Shown here: piece after piece, positions 24,001 through 35,100 of the stretch | Numbering within the stretch: the stretch's first letter is position 1 | Layout of the letters: each line of letters opens with the position of its first letter | Source of the DNA: Trebouxia sp. TZW2008 | Lineage: Eukaryota > Chlorophyta > Trebouxiophyceae > Trebouxiales > Trebouxiaceae | Reading direction: 5' to 3' | Assembly: GCA_002118135.1 (NCBI GenBank) | Contig: BDIU01000160.1 | Span: 124,001-188,000 of the forward strand | DNA length: 64,000 bases | The notes under the pieces: model-generated | Databases searched by the model: none | Told to the model about the DNA's origin: nothing | Seen by the model: only the letters and a program-made list of their open reading frames with translations | Translations under genes and position numbers: made by a program

Positions 24001-24420
24001 TGATTGCTTTGCAAACTTTGTGCAGCATATGCATCAGCTTAGGTGTGAGTGGTGTCACAAATCCTATCACGCCCAAGTGACCTCAAGTCTCAAAGCAGTC
24101 TGTGAGGCATGAGCAGTTTTCCTCAGGCAGCAATTGGGCTACAAGCGCAATAACAACATGCTCAAAACAGCCATACCTTGTTCTTGAGTTTGCCAGTACC
24201 CTTGTAGCTGTCCAAGCCATAGTCTGGCTCTGGCTTCATCTCATGCTCCTGCACTGGCAAGCCTTGTTCCAAAATGGCTGTAAAAGCAGCTTAACGCAAC
24301 ATACAGCTCCACGAAAGGCAACGGGCACAATCTGTGGCGATGCACGTTGCCGAGGCTTACATTGCCAGGAGGGTCGGGGCTCTGAGGCGGTGCAGAGAAT
24401 CTGTCCTCTGGCTTAGACAT
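21058..24420 (-). CDS. Short-chain dehydrogenase/reductase (SDR), YhdF-like
   Basis: Six exons on the minus strand: 24420-24361, 24248-24177, 23959-23766, 22770-22506, 22280-22155 and 21210-21058, giving 289 aa. It is a classical SDR with an N-terminal extension ([17 protein letters not shown]) typical of the bacterial YhdF/YdaD and plant glucose/ribitol-dehydrogenase-like group. Motifs are the nucleotide-binding TGADSGIG (49-56), NNAA (127-130), catalytic Ser180, and Tyr193-x-x-x-Lys197 within YACTK. The end, [13 protein letters not shown], is the usual SDR C-terminus. It should oxidise or reduce a sugar, polyol or carbonyl substrate with NAD(P)(H); the substrate is unknown. No targeting peptide is evident. 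Intron 3 contains three copies of the start of exon 4. All junctions keep phase, so it looks functional. Confidence 0.9.
21250..21320. repeat. Dispersed repeat R2 with AGCACATGTGCT palindrome
   Basis: It consists of 'gcctgcctggcaagaca' followed by 'cacacctagcacatgtgct'. The palindrome is at 21305-21316. Similar copies have palindromes at 8972 (inverted), 11890 and 23476 (one mismatch). It may be a short MITE or SINE-derived element. Confidence 0.5.
22795..23052 (-). repeat. Three tandem copies of the 5' part of SDR exon 4
   Basis: Copies at about 23050-22985, 22985-22905 and 22880-22797 repeat the bases encoding the ...VKxWGRIDxLV segment at the start of exon 4 (plus strand word 'tcaatgcggccccacttctt'). 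They carry frameshifts or stops and lie in intron 3. Confidence 0.8.
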
Positions 24421-24735
24421 ATTGTGAGGTTTCAATCAACTGCAAAAGCATCGAGATGGTCATCGACTGGAATGTTTGGTTCAGTACCGAAGCGGCGTCA
24501 TCATACGCCAGAATGCATGCGGCAACAGCAAGCACGCTGATGCTTTGATCAAGGCTGCATGCGCGGCGAGTGGCAATGGTGACGCGCACCTGGTGCAGTG
24601 TGCAACAATAGCGCGTTGAAACTGTGCCAACCAGCAATCTGAATTGTGATCTGGCAATATGCGCCGCGATGTCCTGCCGACGATGAGCCTTACGCATCCT
24701 CTGGTTGACTACCCTGCGCCTTCTGGTGTAGTAAA

Positions 24736-24876
24736 ATGGCATCACGTGTCAAGGATCTCAGCAAAGGCGTCATGCAGAGCGTCAGTGGAAAGCCAAAACC
24801 GGTCCTACTGCTTGTGATAGCCAAGCTTGCTGTGCCCATGCTCTACCTAGTGTTACATGTACAAGTACATTGCTGA
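24736..24876 (+). CDS. Possible small membrane protein (46 aa)
   Basis: An ATG at 24736 opens a 46-codon frame ending TGA. A basic, Lys/Ser-rich N-terminus is followed by a hydrophobic stretch (VLLLVIAKLAVPMLYLVLHV). That polarity is not what random DNA usually gives. It sits divergently 315 bases from the SDR start codon, so a shared promoter is plausible. I do not recognise it. It could instead be a first exon or a chance ORF. Confidence 0.3.
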   Translation: MASRVKDLSKGVMQSVSGKPKPVLLLVIAKLAVPMLYLVLHVQVHC

Positions 24877-25229
24877 CACTGATCCAGTCTGCAGCATGGT
24901 AATTGTGCAAGACATGTCCCCCGTATACTTCTGAAGGCACTTGCTAAAAAGGCTGTGCTGACTACTTGTAGTGTTCAAAAGGGATGCTGCTGAGACACCT
25001 GCATGCTCAAACAAGGACAGGTGCCTCAGCCAAATGTGGCTATATGCTGGATACTTACACACAACATCCAACACACATCAGGTCCTGCGTCAGGTCTTGC
25101 AATAACAACATTCCGCAAAGCTTGGAACTGGACAGCCTAACTTAGTAACATTGCTGTTTTGCAAGATCTGAGCTACATTTACTTGTTTGTGAATGTTGTT
25201 TCTGCTTATTTGGGGCCTGCTTGCTTGCC
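24877..25229. other. Short intergenic stretch
   Basis: About 350 bases downstream of the hydrolase stop. No feature is recognised. Confidence 0.4.
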
Positions 25230-28200
25230 CTACAAATAGTCTCGCTGCCACTGTTTCCGAAGAGCAGCCACAGTTGTAGGATTGTCACCGTCAATGATGT
25301 CAAGGTGACCAAGACCCTCCAACACCTCAAATGTCCACTCGATTGGGGCATCGCCACGAGCTGCACGGCGTTCGTTGGCTTTCAACACTGCATTGACATG
25401 CTTCTGAACAGCTTTAGTGGAGACAATGCTGTCCTTTCCGCCAGCAATGAAGTTGAGACGCACATCTAAGAGATCATATAGGGCTGCCACATCGCGAGGG
25501 TCCTCATCCTGATATTCTATCTCATTCTTTTGCTTCCCATGGTCGAAACGTGTGAATCTACCAGTCTTGATTTGTTGCAGTAGGTGCAGCAGAATCTTCC
25601 AGGTCACAACAGGCATTCCTGCTGGGTTGTAGTGCTCCCTGCGTATTGCATCCGCCCATTTGCTTGTGTCACCGGCCAGCAATGTGCGCAGGGCATATCG
25701 GGCAACCTACACAACAAGCATTTGGCGTTGCACGCTAACCATGCCATGCCTCCTCCGACGGTTCTTGATATGCACTGCAATCAAGCCAGATTTGATTCAG
25801 GATCACACAGGACCGAAATGGTTGGAGACAGCTGATTGCTCCAGTACAAGCCTAGCTGGGCCTGCTGAGCCTGCCTAGCAAACTTTTGACTGAAATGCAA
25901 TGAAGCCAGATTTGCTAAACGAAATTGGCTTGCAATACAGTTTCTGGACTTGATCTGCAAGGATCAAACCTCAAACCGGCATGTGCCATGCTTCTAGGGT
26001 GCCACGTCAGTACAGTCATCAGATTGACTTGCTATCCTGCTGCACACATTTGCCAGACGCTACAGAGCCAGCAAACAATCACCACTGTCATCATTTACAT
26101 GTGTTCAAGTGAGGTTCCACGACCCAGCTAGGTCCATCAATCACACAACAATCAGATAACCCCACACACGTATCAGAAGGGTGCTCACCTTATCAAGACG
26201 CCTGAGGGATGTGACATCATTTAAGGCCTTGAAGATTATGACAGCACAGCGCTAGTCAAACTGAATGGCTTTGCCGCTGCACAATCTTGCCAGACGCTAC
26301 AGAGCCAGCAGACAATCACAGAATTGCATACATGCATGACTGTGTAATGTTTCATTTTACAGTAGTGCACACCTTGTCAAGAGGCTTGAGGGATGTGACA
26401 TCATACAGAGCCTTGAAGATGGGCTCTGATATGAGTGTCTCTTCTGTCAAGCCGATAGGGAAGGCAGTGATGGTCTGCCACTGTGGGGGTATCCGCAGCA
26501 ACAGTCTCAAAATCTGACTGCCAGCACCCAGAAGCCCTATGCACATCGGGCAGCAATGTCACAGCCATCAGGAAAAGGTCGTACAAGGCCTTGAAGAAGG
26601 GCTCTGATATGAGTAACTCTTCTGTCAAGCCATCAAGGAAGGCAGTGACGGTTTGCGCTTGTGGAGCTATCTGCAGCAACAGTCTCAGGATCTGACTGCC
26701 GGCACCCAGAAGCCCTGAGCACACAGTACAAGAAGTAATGACTAGATTGGATACTGTAGCACAGTCGCTAGGTGTGTGTAACCCAAATCCTGTCTCGCCT
26801 GGCTAGATTGTTCTGAGCATGGCACTGAGCATACAACATAGCTGGGCAAAGCAGCTTGAACACATCACATGTCACATGGCCCTGAGCTCAAGACATATAA
26901 GCAGTAGCTGCTCACTTGTGAGGCCTACTGCTCGCTTTGACACAATGAAGCAGTATTGCCTTTCAATATTATGTGTCAATCACAGTGCTAGTAAGGCTTA
27001 TGTGCAACATGAGCTGAAGCAAAGCTCCTGCTGTGCCTTGATGGGATGCACATGACATACATTGTCTCCATGGTGAGACTTGATTGGCAGCAGGACTGGG
27101 TGAAATGTAACATAGCTCAGTCATTCCTCTCTACAACACTGTGACTTGTCATAGACTTCAAGCCTGGAAGCTGTATCAAAGACAGTGCTCGCAAGCATAG
27201 CCTGCCCTGCCCAGCACCAACTCAAAACTTACCAACATACTGATACAAATTGTTTTGTTGATTTGACGCAGCTGCACTCACCTTTGGGGCGTTGGAAGCC
27301 TGCAGGACCAGCAGCAATGATCTGACTGATGCCATGTGCCTCACCCTTCACCAGGCAGTCAGTCAAGTAAATCATGACTGCAGCTCCGGCCATGCTGTGA
27401 ACAAGCTTGATGTGCTCAAAGGTGGGCTTGCTGCTGTCGCCTGGTGCCCTGCGCTAGCACTGCATTGTCTGCGCGACCAAACTTGGCATCATCCTTCACA
27501 GACATGCTTAATACTGACCTTCTATGACCCTGCTAGGTGCAGACAGAAGCCGATAACTGCCTGAACACAATTCTGTCGAAAGCCAGTTTGTGTGAACGCA
27601 GATTGACACCTGCGCCCGTTTGAATCTTTGCATGCTGGTGCATCCTGCCTGAAACTTAAGAATGCAATGATGGTAAAGCAATGCTTTGCAAAGTGACAAC
27701 ACTGATCACAGGGCTGCCTGGCTATGCGTATGGCACCAAGGTTGCTCTGAGTCAAGATACTGCATCAGCTCTCACAAAGGTGAGTCAGACAACCCACAGA
27801 CAAAAGATAGGGCTTTACTTTGACAGCTCTTGGGTGACCACCTTTGTGACAACCCTGTCAGCTGCCTTAATGTCTTGCAGACCCAGCTCGTCTATGCTGT
27901 AGTCAAAGTACTCGCCAGCTGCATCCTGATCTGCATCAGCCGCATTGGAACTTTTGGAAGCACAGATTGTCAGACAACGCACAGAAATTGGATAGGACTT
28001 TACTTTGACGGCTCCTGGGTCACCACCTTTGCAACAACCCTGTAAGCTGCCTTGCTGGCTTGCAGACCCAGCTTGTCTATGCTGTAGTCAGAGTACTCGC
28101 CAGCTGCATCCTGATCTGCATCAGCAGCCATGAGGCAATGTGCATCATCTTTCCTTCAGACACGCTCAATGTAGAAACATTTTCAGTGTAAGGTCAGTGC

Positions 28201-29745
28201 AGTTGGGGTGCAATCGCTGCGTTCTGACTGCAATGGTGCCTCCGCATTAGATTTACTTGATTTCAGGTGCGTTCTGATCTGCATGAGCAGCAGATGTCAT
28301 GTGGCGACTTTCCCATGATCACATGGACTGCATCCTTTTTCAGCAGCTGCTTACTCAGCTTGTTGATCTATCTTGCATACTTCTTCTTGTAAAGTTTGCT
28401 AAGCATACAGCATGCTGCAAGCAGAAGAACTATGATTTGCAGCAACTTTCGCCTTCATTGAGCATGCAACTGTGTTATATGGGTATGTAGCACAACGTCA
28501 CGCTGACAGTCTGTGCTCCAAGACACTTTTAATGCTGCTGGTACAGAACAGCTGTGATGTTACCTCTGACTGGTGGCCAGTCTTTGTTGCCAACAAAATG
28601 GAATTGTTGCAATCTATAACTATATCCTTTGCACCATCACCGTGATTGTCATTACTGTCACGAAAGAGTTGGCTTTACCTCTGACAAAAGGCGGGCAATT
28701 CCTGTTGCCAACAAGAAAGACGTCCAGACCGTCCTCCCGTGCTGAGGGCACCAGGCTTGCAGCGCTCCACAAGTCATCAAACATACCCAAGTGCATTACT
28801 AGCTTGCGCCGTGACTCTGCACGGTCAGCACCCCATCTTGTTTATGGTTCTTGTCAAACAAAATGCTGATGTGTTGGAGACAACGCTTTTGTCAGCACTT
28901 GGTTCCCTGCAATAACTCATAATCAATGCACCTTGGCTGAGTGCGTCACACAGACTAGGTTGCAATGGCTGTTGTGTTCTCATGAAATGTGCATTGGTCT
29001 TGAAGGGTTTGGCATGAATGACAATGCAGGACAGAGCAAAACAGCATCATGGACTTGACACACCAAGAGTGGGTTGCACAATCAATAAAGCATGGTCTGA
29101 TGCAATTCACAGTACAGGGCACAAGGCAACTACAGCCGAGCAATGCAATTAGCCGTCTAGACAAGAATGCAAAAGAATGCATGGATAACCATTGACTCCA
29201 ATTTGTGAATCTGAAGTCCGTATGTGAAAAGGCAATGGTATGATGAAAGCTACATAACAAAATGGGGCAGTACCATAGAAGGTCCGCACACCATGTGAAA
29301 AGGAGCTTGCTCATTGTGAAGAAATGCACGTAGAACCACTGAGCAACATTGCTTGCCAGATGATCATCGCACAGTCTGTACCTTTGGCTGGGATGCGCAC
29401 AACAGGTATCCAGTAACCATCATCCGTATGTGCATAGTGCATCTCCACAGGCAACTGCCTGTCCTTGAGCTCGTGTATCACATTGCGGAAGACGCCCTCC
29501 GTCTTGGCGTGATCACCATCCGGCTGGCCTTCATGCCTGATGGACTTGTCTTCCCTCTTCTTCTCTTGGCTGTGATCTTGGCTGTGATCAGACTTACTAG
29601 CGTCAGCACCCCCTTGTGCCTTTTTGACTTCTTTGGCTGCATCCTGTTGTGCCTTTTTGACTTCCTTTGCTGTTGGTTCAGAGAAAAAGCCACGTCTGCG
29701 TTTGGTGACTGGGCCAGCTGCATCAACATCACCAGTGTTTGTCAT
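25230..29745 (-). CDS. Alpha/beta-hydrolase fold protein (lipase/esterase-like)
   Basis: Six exons on the minus strand: 29745-29382, 28816-28679, 27930-27819, 27430-27282, 26536-26373 and 25706-25230, giving 467 aa. Residues 1-95 are a Lys/Asp/Ser-rich extension with short AKEVKKAQ repeats. About 96-125 matches the usual start of lipase-like hydrolases (MHYAHTDDGYWIPVVRIP). Catalytic candidates are Ser217 in VHSMAG, Asp401 in GGKDS and His443 in GHLD. The elbow departs from GxSxG, since both glycines are replaced. Exon 3 has an intact in-phase twin at 28115-28004, and exon 5 exists in three versions. Some acceptors are NAG-NAG pairs (27930/27918 and 27433/27430). The substrate is unknown, and a membrane-lipid or ester substrate is a guess. 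An alternative start at 29763 adds six residues. Confidence 0.8.
26578..26714 (-). repeat. Upstream copy of hydrolase exon 5
   Basis: It has an acceptor CTCAG at 26715 and then a full open copy of the first 45 codons of exon 5 (GLLGAGSQILRLLL...). It runs directly into the acceptor region of the used copy and has no donor of its own. A third fragment, with an intact AAG|GTGAGC donor, lies at about 26245-26190. Confidence 0.75.
28004..28115 (-). repeat. Intact duplicate of hydrolase exon 3 (candidate alternative exon)
   Basis: This 112-base segment has the same length as exon 3 (27930-27819), the same ATGCAG acceptor and the same AAA|GTAAAG donor. It has no stop and encodes a variant peptide (EYSDYSIDKLGL against EYFDYSIDELGL). 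Either copy would join in phase to exons 2 and 4. It differs at about a dozen bases, several of them non-silent. Confidence 0.8.
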
Positions 29746-30216
29746 AATGGTAAGTTTTAGCATAATTTGCTGAGTGTGTGCAGCACAAGTCCTGTCTCAA
29801 CAGGCAGGCTTGTCTTGAGCGTCACGACACGCACGTCTAACATTGAACTGTTGGCAGTGAGACAGAATAATGTCATCGAGACGACGCAATGTCATTTCAG
29901 AGCTTCCTAAGTCAACCTGGAGGGTTTGATCCCTTGACTTGGCCAAACATCATGCCTTTAGGCAACAGTGTCCAGCGACCCTTGCGTCAGCTGGCTGCAT
30001 TTAGGTGCATCTAGGTCTCAGATAAGCCTGAGATCAGCTGAAAATGGTGGTTGGGTGTTGAGTCTCACATGGGACAAGTCGTGCAGCATTCATGTGATCA
30101 TTCATGCATTCATTCATGCATTTGTTTGTTTGTTTGTTTGTTTGTTTGTCATGGGGTGCTTGATAGGCTCAGATGAGCCAAGCAATGCAGCGTCCGTTCA
30201 TCTATGTATTTATTTG
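29746..30216. other. Spacer with TTTG microsatellite
   Basis: The divergent side of the hydrolase gene. It contains about seven TTTG units (30121-30149). No gene is visible. Confidence 0.5.
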
Positions 30217-30887
30217 TTACGTTTTGTGGTCGTTGGGGTCAATCAGCAATTGCCCATTCTGGATCACAACCACCAATGGATCAAACACTGGGTGGCATGG
30301 CTGAGTGAGTGCCTTGTCAGGAGCATTTGCTTCCCGCAGCATGGAAGCAATAGAACAGAACAGAACAGAACAGAACGGAACAGAACAGAACAGAACAGAA
30401 CAGAACAGTTAGGTTTTTGTCAGAGGCACTCAGCAGGGGGTCATACAGACAATGTCAAATCAAAATCAGTATTAGTTGTGTGCATATGGCAGCCAAGCTT
30501 GCTGTATGTCCTGTGCTCTCAAGCAATGTGAGCAATGCATCAGCTGAATGAAGTGTTAACGTATCTCGCCGCAGACATGGCAAGCAGTGCAGTACCTTGG
30601 TAGTATTTGACTATTTTCTTAGGAGGCTCAGGGACCTTGTGCTCCCCTTTCATATCTGGCACAAGTGCCAACACCTTGGCATGCTTGGCGTACGCAGCTT
30701 GTGCTGGAAGCCCTGACAGGACACGTTTTCTCTTGCCTAATTTCGGCAGCAGCCGTGATGGGCCCTGCGAAGCCACCTGTTCACCCAGGTGTCGATGTTA
30801 GCTTCGCCAACATACCACACTCAAGCCAGCAACATGCTGTGCTAAGCGTACTTTGGCTAGCCCTTTCATCAGTTGCATTGAAGACAT
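30217..30887 (-). CDS. Small basic protein, possibly organelle-targeted
   Basis: Three proposed exons on the minus strand: 30887-30852, 30776-30596 and 30329-30217, giving 109 aa and ending TAA. The first two are well supported: donor GTACGC, acceptor AACAG, donor GTACTG, phase kept. The N-terminus (MSSMQLMKGLAK, then GPSRLLPKLGKRKR) is basic and amphipathic, like a mitochondrial presequence, followed by a Lys/Pro-rich EPPKKIVKYYQ segment. The third exon needs a weak acceptor (GGGAAG) whose pyrimidine tract is supplied by the complement of the AGAAC microsatellite. I do not recognise the family; a mitochondrial ribosomal or assembly protein is a guess. Confidence 0.45.
30352..30409 (+). repeat. 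AGAAC pentamer microsatellite
   Basis: Eleven or so AGAAC/CAGAA units with one CGGAA variant. The same unit recurs at 50231-50275 and, as its complement and degenerate, at 346-530. Confidence 0.95.
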
Positions 30888-32185
30888 GCTTGACGTGAGG
30901 CGCCTCTACGACAGAGGTGTCTGCTTTCGCTTCAAGACGATGACCTGGTCAAATCTGCCTGCAGACGCCTTTCATTTGCACCAGGCAATTGATGGCTGGA
31001 CAACGCTCACCAACTTTGTTAGGGCCATGTCGGGACTTTCACGTCGAGACTAAAGTTCAGTGCTCAATCCTTACAATGAAGACAGTGTACCATGGTTTCA
31101 GAGCGACTTGCACAAATTTGAACAGCCACGAAAGCTTGTGATCATGCATTGCTGCAGGCAGACGCGTGGCGTCACGCCAGATGTTGCCGCCTTCAGGATG
31201 GACGAGTTGATGATTGAATAAATGGCCTGCCTGCATGTTTGATAGGATCCCTCGATCTGTGGCCCACAATTTCAGTGAATGCTGCTGATCATGATGCAAC
31301 AGCAAAAGCTTGCACAGGAAGCTTGCTTCAAACGTTGCTGTTGCCTGTGTTACAATCTTCCAGCCAGGGAGCAAGGTCGCCACCCATCTTGCCAGGGCCA
31401 TCAGCTACACCACAGCGCATGGAACATGTACATCTGTGAGTTCCTCATGAACAACAATCGTGATCAGGCTTGAGGTTTGCAGGCCAAGAATGCCACAAGT
31501 TTTCAGACAAGTAGCAGTTGCTGACGTTGATGGTTGGTGAGTAAGTGCACGCATGTGGCTCGTAAAATCAGCCCAAATTAAGGCATGATGCACAACTTTA
31601 CTTTACGAAATTTGTCCTAGCTGTTAACGAGGCCAAAATCGCATGCATCCTGTTACGCACTGCAGATCGCATCGGTGCTAAGCTCTAACGAGAGACTGCA
31701 TAACACTCAGGTAAGCGAGATGTTCATGCATTGCATTTTGCAGTGAGGCGGTCAGCACTGGCCGTAAGCCGACGCAAAACAGCATTTACTTGATCAGTCA
31801 ACTAACCTCCGGCCTGCACTTGAACGCACCGGCATCGCTCAAGCACTGGGCGATGGCAGATGCATTTTTATTGCACGATGATTGAAGTTGCGAATGTCCA
31901 GTCAAAGCGTCTGTGAAGCCTGCATACGCGTTCCCGAAACCTAATCGCATGGACCGAGCAAGCCTGTTTTTGTGCATTGCGCTTGCGCACCTCCGTCAAT
32001 CGTTGTTGCCCAGCAGCGAAGGGTTTTCTTGATTGTTCGAGTTCGACAGCAAGCGTATACAAAACTCAAATAGCGAGCTCTGCAGTCGTCACCTATGTAC
32101 ACGAACGCATTTGCAGAGGCGTCCCCCCATCGCAAAGCCTTTGTCTTTCAGCAAGGACCTGGTGCTGCAGACGTAGCGAACGGTC
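30888..32185. other. Intergenic region upstream of formamidase
   Basis: 1.3 kb. Open frames at 31057-31401 (minus) and 30853-31053 (plus) show some protein-like composition but no family signal or convincing splice context. The promoter of the formamidase gene must lie toward 32185. Confidence 0.45.
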
Positions 32186-35100
32186 ATGGTTGCGCAAGCA
32201 TCTTACAAGCGCACCACACCAAGGTGTGTGGTATCCATCGACCCTGCAAAGCACCCTTGGGAGCAAGAAAAGAAATTGCACAACAGATGGCATCCTGACA
32301 TTCCACATGTAAGTTGCTTTTCTTGCAGCGTTCTTGTGCTGCAAACCCTTGCCTGCAACATTTGAAGCCTGATTGCTGTTCCTAACCATCGGCCCACCTG
32401 ACATAGCCATGTTTTGCAAGTCGGCACCTGTGCTTACATGCTGCAGCAGAGTGCAAGGCTGTTTTGCCTATCCTGCAGGTTGACACTGTCAAGGAGGGAG
32501 AGTGCTTCCGTGTTGAGACTCAAGATTGGACAGGTGGCCAGATCAAAGACAATGACTCTGCAGAGGACATGAAGAACATTGATTTGTCACTGGTAAATCT
32601 CACGCTTTCATTGTCTGCAGTGACAGCCATTAACTGTCTGCAGATGCATCATGTCACCGTGTACTGACAGCATGCGTTCATTTGTTGCGCAGCGAGACAG
32701 GTGTATAATGTGACTTCTGGCACAGAGGAAGAAGTGTGCATGCAAACAACCTCTAGCAGCTACAATTCAGTTACAAAAATTTAGCCTCTCATGCTTGATA
32801 TGCTATACCTTGCGCATATCTGATGCACAAGACGTCCATTTGTTCATGAGCTAGACATGTTGACACACAAGCTGCTTGCAGGTGCACAACCTGAGTGGAC
32901 CAATCCGTGTGGAAGATGCTCAAGGCAGACCAGCTCAGCCAGGAGACCTTCTAGTGGTTGAGATTCTGGACCTGGGACCCTTGGAGGGTCATGAGTGGGG
33001 ATTCACAGGAATCTTCGACCGTGAAAATGGAGGCGGCTTCTTGACTGATCACTTTCCAGATGCCTGCAAGGCCATCTGGGACTTTGAGGGCATCTATTGC
33101 TCTTCTCGCCACGTGCCAGGTCAGCATGTGGTCCTGGCTATCTTACATGTTTGAGTCAGAATTTTCTGTAGCAGTCACTATGAGACATAGAGTGGGAATC
33201 AAATGGCACGTGTGGTATCTTGACTGATCATTTTCCAGATGCCTGTAAGGCCGTCTGGCATGTTGGGGGCATCTATTGCTCTTCTCGCCATGTGCCGGGT
33301 CATCATTTTCCCTAGCAGATAGTGCATCTACTGCTCTTTACAGAACATGTTAGATATAATTAGCACATGTCAGCAACAGCAGCGTTCAAAATAAAGAATT
33401 TGCCAATCAAACGTAAAACAGAAAACGCAATACTATGGCCATCAAGAATGCGCCGATCATTTGTGTGTGTCACACTATCTGGCAGATGCTCATGCATGCA
33501 ATCAACGGTCTCAACAGCAAGCATGGAAGTAGTAACAACAGCCGTGTCACAATAGATTTCATTTTCCAGCAAAGATGTTAGGCTGTGTGGCAACTGCAAA
33601 TTTTGACATGATACGTCTGCAGGAGTGAGATTCCCTGGGCTGATTCACCCAGGGCTGATTGGCACAGCCCCCAGCCATGAGCTGCTCAAAATCTGGAATG
33701 ACCGTGAGCGCAAGCTTGTGGAGGACGGTGACAAGGCCATCACTCTGGGAGGTGTCCTAGCAACCCGCCCACTTGGTAAGCTGCTGTCTTGCCTGCATTC
33801 AATGGCCCCTGCTTCCCGTGTGTACTCAGGAACAAGCAGTCTCCTGCAAGGTGAAGGATGGCGGCAAGGCCATCACTCTGGGTGGCGTCCTGGCAACCAG
33901 CCCACTTGGTACGCTCCTGTCTCGCCTGCTTTCAACGGCCAATGCTTCACTTGTGCACTCAGCAGCAGTCAATTTCATGTAAGGTGGAGGACGGTGACAA
34001 GGCCATCACTTTCTGAGGCGTCCTGGCAACCCACCCACTTGATACGCTGCTGTCTTGTCTGCTTTTGATGGTCCCCATGAAAATGCTTCTGTATTTTCAT
34101 ATGCCTTCTAGGTCACCAATCAAGCTAAGCTTTGTGCAGTATGAGCCTTTTCTGAAGCAGTCAAGGCAAAAAAAAGGCTTTTATTTGGAAAAATGACATT
34201 CAAGGCAGAGGCACAAGTGTTCTTGGTGTCGCTGAGTTCTGAGACAACACAACAGGGTTTTGTGCTGTAGCCAACCTGTCAGCTCCTTATGTGTGCAGGG
34301 CGCCCTGCTAGGAACAATGGACAAGAACATTGAGGAGTTGCAGCATGTCTCAAAGTGTGGGGGATTCAATGAGGCATCATTGGGTGTTTTGAAGAATATC
34401 CCAGGACGTCACAGGCAGATCAAGGTGCTTTTGTGCTGCAGCTAATCTGCCAGAACCTAAGGGCACTCTGCTGGGATCAATGGACAAGAACAGTGAGAAG
34501 TTCAAGAAAGCAGCAGCTGAGGCGGTTATGACTGTCCCAGGATTTTTGCAAACCAGTGAGGTTTTTTGCTGCAGCTAACTTACCAGAGCCCAAGGGTGCT
34601 TTGCTGGGATCAATGGACAAGAGCAGTGAGGAGTTCAAAAGGGCAGCAGCCAAGGCAGTTATGACTATCCCAGGAATTTTTAGGCAAAACAGTGGGGTTT
34701 TCTGCTGCAGCTAATCTGCCAGAGCCTAAGGGCGCCCTGCTGGGATCCATGGACAAGAACAGCAAGGAGTTCGAGAAAGCAGCAGCTGAGGCTGTCAGGA
34801 CTATCCCAGGACGCGAGCACGGTGGCAACTGTGACATCAAGAATCTGACCAGGGGATGCAAGGTAATTTTGACATGTTGCCAGCATGGTGTGGCTCTCTC
34901 TGTTGTGTAAGGTTGGGCCACAGACTGCATCAGCCAAGGGCATTGGGAGTTAAGCACGGTAGTGACATCAAGAATCTGACGAGGGGTAACAAGGTAGGTG
35001 GACACGATGCCAATATGGTGTGGACATTTCTGTTGTTGTGTAAGATTGGGTCACAGACTGCATCAGCCAAGGAGGTTGGGATTAAACACAGTAGTGACAT

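Noticed and set aside
30352..30409. AGAAC repeats as telomeric or centromeric DNA
   Set aside because: They are short, interstitial, and unlike the TTTAGGG-type algal telomere.
31057..31401. 114-codon minus-strand open frame upstream of formamidase
   Set aside because: No family signal, no supporting splice context and no clear start; kept only as a note in the spacer entry.
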